NCBI RefSeq assembly: GCF_963675165.1 | Contig: NC_087390.1 | Location: forward strand, 3,238,001 to 3,302,000 | Source of the DNA: Halichondria panicea | Taxonomy: Eukaryota; Porifera; Demospongiae; Suberitida; Halichondriidae | Length of the DNA: 64,000 nt | Direction of reading: 5' to 3' | Shown here: piece after piece, positions 59,314 to 64,000 of the stretch | Layout: each line of letters starts with the position of its first letter | Position numbering within the stretch: position 1 is the first letter of the stretch | Position numbers and translations under genes: made by a program | The notes under the pieces: model-generated | What the model was told of the DNA's origin: nothing | The model's database searches: none | Seen by the model: only the letters and a program-made list of their open reading frames with translations

Positions 59314-60299
59314 GCAATCTTTTTCGGTTGTATTGTGGCGGTGGTATTCTTAACGCAAGCTATTCCCCAGAAGTGTTGACAATTTCTTTGAGTGACAGTA
59401 ACCACAGCCTTTCACTAGGGAATTGGCGCGCTTCTCCAAATATCTCTTTGGCTGCTGCCGCCCTTGAAGCTGCCTGCCTTGCTAAGTGCAAGTGTGTCAT
59501 TCCCAAACCTGTCGTTGTAGACATTTCCGAAGATGATGGCCCTACCACAGCTGCTACAAGTGAAAAAGTATGGATGGAGAACTGTTTATACAAATTAACC
59601 ATCGCAGAAAAGGAAGAGGTAGTATCTTCTTGTGGTTGGCTCAATGACAGGGTCATCACTGCTGCTCAGCTATTAATGCTACAGCACTCTCCTTTGATGA
59701 AGGGATTGCAACCACCTACGCTTGCACAGCGTCAGGCCTTCGATTGTCACAAGGATCAGATCTTTGTGCAAATTATCATTGTTGGTAACAGTCACTGGTG
59801 TGTTGTATCGAATGTGGGCTGTGACGAAGGTACAGTGAATGTGTATGACACGATGTTTGCTAGACCTTCGAATATCACCGTACGGGTTGTATGTAGCCTT
59901 GTCTCCTGTTCAACGCCCACACTATCCATCAATATGATGGATGTTCAGAGGCAGTCAAATGGGTCAGACTGTGGCGTGCTTGCGATTGCTATCGCTTTCG
60001 AACTCTGCTGCCATAGAGATCCATGTATCCAGAAATTTGGCAACACAGTTTCTATTCGATCTCATCTTGCCAGGTGCCTTGAAGACTGCAAGCTTACCAC
60101 ATTTAGCACAGGAATTCGTAGGTGCCGAAACAAGGTTAAATTTTCAAAGCAGGTTGAAATTGCTTGTTTATGTCGAGAACCCAAAGATAAAAAATCGATG
60201 GTGAAGTGCAAAAACTGTAAAGCCTGGTTCCACAAGCACTGTTGCAGGGAAACCACACAAGTTGTAGTTCCCTGGACCTGTACATTTTGTAGAAACTAA
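59304..60299 (+). CDS. Ulp1/C48-type cysteine protease with C-terminal PHD finger
   Basis: Open from 59304 to TAA at 60297-60299 with no early ATG, so it is probably read by frameshift or splicing from the frame before. Counting from the codon at 59328 as 1: catalytic His146 (GNSHWCVVSNVG), Asp164 (VNVYDT), Gln199 and Cys205 (QSNGSDCGVLAIA), the full C48 set with Q-x5-C spacing. 'CGWLNDRVITAAQLLML' matches the substrate-side start of Ulp domains. A PHD-type zinc finger closes the protein (CLCREPKDKKSMVKCKNC ... WFHKHCC ... WTCTFC), with the Cys4-His-Cys3 pattern. Ulp-type enzymes cleave SUMO-like isopeptide bonds; in transposons the role is unknown. All catalytic residues are intact. Confidence 0.8.
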   Translation, partial: KKVGNLFRLYCGGGILNASYSPEVLTISLSDSNHSLSLGNWRASPNISLAAAALEAACLAKCKCVIPKPVVVDISEDDGPTTAATSEKVWMENCLYKLTIAEKEEVVSSCGWLNDRVITAAQLLMLQHSPLMKGLQPPTLAQRQAFDCHKDQIFVQIIIVGNSHWCVVSNVGCDEGTVNVYDTMFARPSNITVRVVCSLVSCSTPTLSINMMDVQRQSNGSDCGVLAIAIAFELCCHRDPCIQKFGNTVSIRSHLARCLEDCKLTTFSTGIRRCRNKVKFSKQVEIACLCREPKDKKSMVKCKNCKAWFHKHCCRETTQVVVPWTCTFCRN

Positions 60300-60631
60300 T
60301 TGCTGTTGTTTTTTCCATTATTCTACGTACACGTTGTAACTGTAATGTTATATATTAAGTGGTTGAAAGTGCTCCCAGAGATAGTGGTGGTGTACATTAA
60401 ACCGCGGCCAGCATCCGGATGACGTGTGCGTTATATAAGAATATCAACTACATGTACATGTACACACACACTGGCCAGTATATCGAGTGTGACCTAACAA
60501 TCTTGAAAGCTTTTTTTCCAACATAATACAACTAATGCTGCAAGCTGGCGCTTTGCTAATACCTCTCGCCATGATTTGCAAAAGTAGTCTCTTGCATAAA
60601 GTAGACATTGTACATGGGTAATAATAACAGG

Positions 60632-60845
60632 AGCCCCATAAAGAGAAGAAGCGGCTAACTTCAACGTATACTCGGGGATCGCGTTTCGTAATTGCCGGTG
60701 AAACCGCACTTCCTTGTACCGCATCCCTGCATTGCGTATAACACGTGTAGGCCAATAACACGTGTAGGCCACTTAGTGACTCTGGAAATGCGGTCATAAC
60801 TACTTACGAAACGTGATCCCCGTAGTCCTTCTCTTTATGGGCTTC
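60632..60845. repeat. Inverted-repeat element downstream of the transposon
   Basis: 'gccccataaagagaagaagc' and 'cggggatcgcgtttcgtaa' on the left pair with 'tacgaaacgtgatccccgta' and 'cttctctttatgggc' on the right. No coding content; open minus frames here are incidental. Confidence 0.65.
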
Positions 60846-61480
60846 TGATGATGATAATTATATTCGCATTTGTCAAGGAGGAACGAACAATATTGACATT
60901 TTTCGGTATACCCATTTTCAGCATGCAGTCTGTTAAAAAAAGTGAGAAGAAGTGATCTATCTATGACTGTCAGACTTGTATATGGTATCATTGCATTTGT
61001 GGCTTACCAGGAAGCAAGAAAGAAGACACGTGGTGATTAGCGCGCATTCGCATTACATCTACAGGAATAAGGGGCGTGTTTGCAGGAGATCCAAGTAATG
61101 GCTACTAAACAGCCAGAGCTAGCTGCTTTACAGCTCTTTTCTGACGTAACGCTTTAGTGCAAGGCTAACTTATAAGTTGAATAGAAAGTTTGTGCGAACA
61201 GATGATGCTACGAAAAATTCTAAAGAGACTGCAACAGCCTTCAATGTGAGTCAAACTAGCCATAACTCGAGCTAACTTTACGCTTTACCGTATCCCTCCT
61301 GCGGCTACGCCTCGAGGCATACTAAAGGCATAGTCTGTGAGAATAGTAAGACAAAATTAGCACAGAAAGTAGTAGTATCTATAACAAGCAGTCTGTTAGA
61401 GGAACGTGTATAAACACCATGTAAATCCCAGGGGACTGAGTGACCACAATGACATAGCAGGGAGCGCATTTATGACTTCA
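60846..61480 (-). repeat. Intergenic; inverted family A copy at 61200-61330
   Basis: 'tgcaacagccttcaatgtga' through 'gctttaccgtatccctcctg' is the inverse of family A as seen at 9390-9600. No gene recognised in the rest. Confidence 0.55.
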
Positions 61481-62075
61481 ATGTGGGACATAATGGGCTA
61501 GACGGGCGTCGCCGCCCTCACCGTTACACGGAAGGAGGACAGGAACCAAGCCTATGTACAGTTTTGTTCTGAGATTGCAGTATTTCAAGTGGATTGATCA
61601 CACACTTAATTTTACCACGTGTAAATTTTGCACACGAGCAACACCCACGGCTAGAATGAATAATATCAAGAGTTTATGATAGAGAGAGAGTATCGAACGT
61701 AGGCATACTGTGAGTAACGTGACTTCCTGTATCTGTCACAAGCTTGGAATTTGCACACTGACCAATCCAAGCGTGGGTGATGTAATCTATCAACCCATCC
61801 AAGTGTGGGTGATGTAATCTACTTTCTTGATAGATGACATCACCCACACTTGGATTGGTCAGTGTGCAAATTCCAAGCTTGTGACAGATACAGGAAGTCA
61901 CATTACTCTCCGCATACATCTGATGTACAGTATGCCTACGTTCGATACTCTCTCTCTATCATAAACTCTTGATAATATTCATGATGCTATTGCGTAACAG
62001 GCCAGAACAAAACTGTGGACAGGCTTGATTCCCGACCTCCCTTTCAGAGGGAGGCGACGCCCGACTACATAATAG
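61480..62075. mobile_element. Large foldback element with nested perfect inner arms
   Basis: Outer arms: 'gacgggcgtcgccgccctca ... agttttgttctg' at 61498-61570 against 'cagaacaaaactgtgg ... gacgcccgac' at 61993-62065. Inner arms 61668-61765 and 61845-61972 pair almost perfectly ('atgatagagagagagtatcg', 'tgtcacaagcttggaatttg'). A part-copy lies at 25610-25700. Confidence 0.8.
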
Positions 62076-62314
62076 GCTGAATTTGGGGCAGTGCTCAAAA
62101 GCATAATAGGGGGCAGAATTATTTCTACCTACTCAGATATACTCGAGGTTTTGCAGTTTGGAAATCTAGGCACCGCGGGAGAATAATAATACGGACAATA
62201 ATTATTTTTTGTAAAGGATTTGATTTCCTAAAGAGCAACATGTACATGTAGGTGGACATGTACCTACATGTACATGTACAATGTAGCTGTCAAGGAGGGC
62301 TTCACTAACCCCGG

Positions 62315-62490
62315 GTTTGTAAATCTGGCCAATATCGTCTCCTGCATAATCGAGTGATCCCTGTGGCTAGCCGTCAGTCGTCACCAGGAGCTGGGGGGGA
62401 GGAGGATATAGCTCTGATAGCAGTGATAAACATCAGTACAGTTTCACAACTGTACCCCCCCCCCCACACACACACACAGGCTCATAGCTA
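62315..62490 (+). repeat. Duplicate of 56235-56335 DNA
   Basis: 'caatatcgtctcctgcataa' through 'ctagccgtcagtcgt' and a G-rich run match 56235-56320. Followed by a C13 then CA run at 62455-62478. Confidence 0.65.
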
Positions 62491-62632
62491 AGGCCACTCC
62501 AAATGAGACTGTAGTTTCCCGTCCAACTCGCGCTTCTTGCTTTAGCTACCTCATTGATAGTCATTATGATACATCCGCTTATAATTTACTAGAGTCTCTG
62601 ACGGGAAACTACAGTCTCATTTGGAGTGGCCT
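62491..62632. mobile_element. MITE with perfect 33-bp terminal inverted repeats
   Basis: Starts 'aggccactccaaatgagact' and ends with its inverse complement, identity reaching 'gtagtttcccgtc'. It is 142 bp long. Flanks read CTA and AAT, so any target duplication is very short or absent. Confidence 0.85.
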
Positions 62633-63408
62633 AATGTACTGTACACAACTTCCCCCCCTACAAGTGGATAGGCCTGGAAGGGGACAGAAGCTTCAATAAC
62701 CAGCCTTGAGCCAGCCCAAAAGTACCAAATTATTTTCAGGCTCTAAATCTGAAACGCTCTGCTCAAGGCCCTCCTGCAATTAATTATAATACGTGAGTAA
62801 GCTTAATGGATAGATATACAGTTCTCTTCAAATTGCAAACTTTCTCAATAATTTTTTTCCACCTGTACAGTGGAAGACAAACAAAAGGACTTTATATATC
62901 AGCTGCAACAACTAGAACAGTTATACAGCACATGCATAATTATAATAAATTTATTTGTCTAGTTCACATATAATCATCTCACTTACCATAAGCCATATAG
63001 CTAGCTAGCTTACTGCTTGTGTCTTGGTACCACCATGGTGTCAGTAGTTTGAATTAATTTCTATTTAAAGCACTAGCGCTGCGGCTTTAAATCCACTGAC
63101 CGCGGCCACTATAAAGGAACAATCCGCCGCTAGCTGCACAATTTAGATGGCCACCTTTACCTGCATATTTGTAAAGATCGTCAGTAAGAAGAAGAGTTAG
63201 GAGTTCAGGAACAACGCATTTGTGCTCTCCTTGGTGAGTAGATTCAGATTTATGGCGCAATATTAGTGCCAAAATTAGAGTATATACGTATTTGTATCTA
63301 GGGGGTACTCTTTTTGTAAACTGGTATAGAAAATAAACATTCAGGGGTACACTTTTTATCACTTGGGGGTACTCTTATCAGTTTAGGTACACAAATAATT
63401 CTTTTGAG
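62633..63408. other. Intergenic, no gene recognised
   Basis: AT-rich sequence. An open minus frame at 63087-63362 has no domain-like sequence. 'ggggtactctt' occurs twice (63302, 63366). Confidence 0.35.
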
Positions 63409-63437
63409 GGTACCTACTCTTCCATATTATAATGACC
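63409..63437 (+). repeat. 29-bp direct repeat, right copy
   Basis: Exact match to 57187-57215. Confidence 0.85.
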
Positions 63438-63473
63438 TGAAGAGTATGTGTGGTACGTTGGTCTGTTTGTTAC

Positions 63474-63778
63474 CCGAGGCGCGTGGGCGGCCACGGGTAT
63501 AGTAGTCTGTTGGTTTGTTTGTTAACCCGAGGCGCGTGGGCGGCCACGGGTTATAGTAGTCTGTCTGTTTGTCTGTTTGTTTCTTTGTTAACCCGAGGCG
63601 CGTGGGCGGCCACGGGTTATAGTAGTCTGTCTGTTTGTCTGTTTGTTACCCGAGGCCGTGCCGCGGCCAGCGGGTATAGTAGTCTGTTGGTTTGTTACCC
63701 GAGGCGCGCGTGGGCGGCCACGGGTATAGTAGTCTGTTGGTTTGTTTGTTTGTTTGTTTGTTTGTCTGTTTGTCACTA
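63474..63778 (+). repeat. GC-rich tandem array, about five units of 45-65 bp
   Basis: Each unit starts 'cccgaggcgcgtgggcggcc', then 'acgggtatagtagtctgt' and a variable TTTG/TCTG tail that sets unit length. Open frames through the array are repeats, not genes. A single unit lies in the FHA gene intron. Confidence 0.85.
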
Positions 63779-63792
63779 GTATATCTACTCAC

Positions 63793-63850
63793 CTGGATGC
63801 CATAGCGCTGCGTTTGCAGCATAGGTAGCCTTCACATAACAATATCTTGG
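63793..63850 (-). other. Small exon-like segment, copy 1
   Basis: The minus strand ends in CATCCAG|GTGAGT, with the open frame KATYAANAALWHP before the donor. The 5' boundary is not clear. Paired with the copy at 63939. Confidence 0.35.
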
Positions 63851-63938
63851 TTTAAATAGTGGCAGATTTTGATGTTAAAGCTTCTTTGTCGAGCAAAAGC
63901 TAAGAAGCTTGAATAAGCTTGTGACTAGGTCTGCTTAC

Positions 63939-64000
63939 CTGGATGTTCTAGCACTGCGTTTACAGCATGAGTAGCCTCCACACAACAAGTTAGTACTTTT
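63939..64000 (-). other. Small exon-like segment, copy 2 (reaches window edge)
   Basis: The minus strand ends in CATCCAG|GTAAGC with the open frame EATHAVNAVLEHP before the donor, same phase as copy 1, 146 bp away. Possibly duplicated exons of a minus-strand gene starting beyond the window. Confidence 0.35.

Larger units (their letters stand above)
57216..60300 (+). mobile_element. DNA transposon: RNase H-like transposase plus Ulp1-PHD ORF
   Basis: Region carrying the transposase-like and protease-PHD frames on the plus strand. Terminal repeats could not be fixed, so the limits given are those of the coding part. Association of a DDE-type transposase with Ulp1/C48 proteases and PHD fingers is known for eukaryotic KDZ and Mutator-like elements. 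The class here is inferred and not settled. Confidence 0.65.

Noticed and set aside
63450..63779. 109-codon ORF and its antisense partner
   Set aside because: GC-rich tandem array translation.

Overview
The window looks like nuclear DNA of a demosponge, most likely Amphimedon queenslandica or a close relative. That is inference from content: AT-rich DNA, short introns with GT/AG ends, CARD/Death plus NACHT-LRR receptors of the sponge NLR type, a metazoan RPL37A gene and a dense load of small inverted-repeat elements. I cannot confirm the species without a search.

Layout. 1-488 (minus): 5' part of a POT/SLC15-like transporter running off the left edge. 1.2-4.1 kb: small inverted-repeat elements and an 86-bp minisatellite. 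4.6-27 kb: an innate-immunity cluster built by segmental duplication. It holds one intact CARD-NACHT-LRR gene (20068-23935), a decayed CARD-Death-NACHT-LRR copy (7572-13230) and a 5'-truncated frameshifted copy (13540-15880). A U2 snRNA-like gene lies upstream of the first receptor copy (4695-4875), and a damaged duplicate of it precedes the third (17530-17700). 27.8-29.0 kb (minus): last exon of a JmjC/cupin_8 dioxygenase-type gene. 31.5-35.1 kb: complete four-exon RPL37A with repeat-filled introns. 36.8-39.8 kb: a three-exon gene joining a CARD-like domain, one transmembrane helix and an NB-ARC-like STAND module; 60 bp further on comes a five-pass membrane protein preceded by a 28-residue hydrophobic ORF. 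42-49 kb: relics on the minus strand, including two Death-domain remnants, a lone Cdc20/Fizzy-type WD40 exon and a duplicated unidentified exon. 50.1-51.8 kb: a six-exon FHA-domain gene with a C-terminal basic nuclear-localisation motif. 52.9-54.2 kb: a second copy of 46-48 kb material. 56.5-60.3 kb: a duplicate of the FHA gene's 5' end followed by a DNA transposon whose ORFs encode an RNase H-like transposase (one in-frame TGA) and, across an A8 run, a Ulp1/C48 protease fused to a PHD finger. 60.6-64 kb: foldback elements, a GC-rich tandem array and two small duplicated exon-like segments.

How the parts relate. The NLR genes and the CARD-TM-NB gene share one design: each death-fold domain sits on its own exon bounded by phase-1 introns, so domains can be added or lost without breaking frame. 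The most unusual objects are the U2-like RNA, with a changed branch-site-recognition segment but compensated stem IIa/IIb/IIc structure, the membrane-anchored CARD/NB-ARC protein, and the transposon ORF pair meeting at a perfect -1 slippery heptamer. Splice sites were assigned by eye from GT/AG signals, reading-frame phase and paralogue comparison; there is no transcript evidence.
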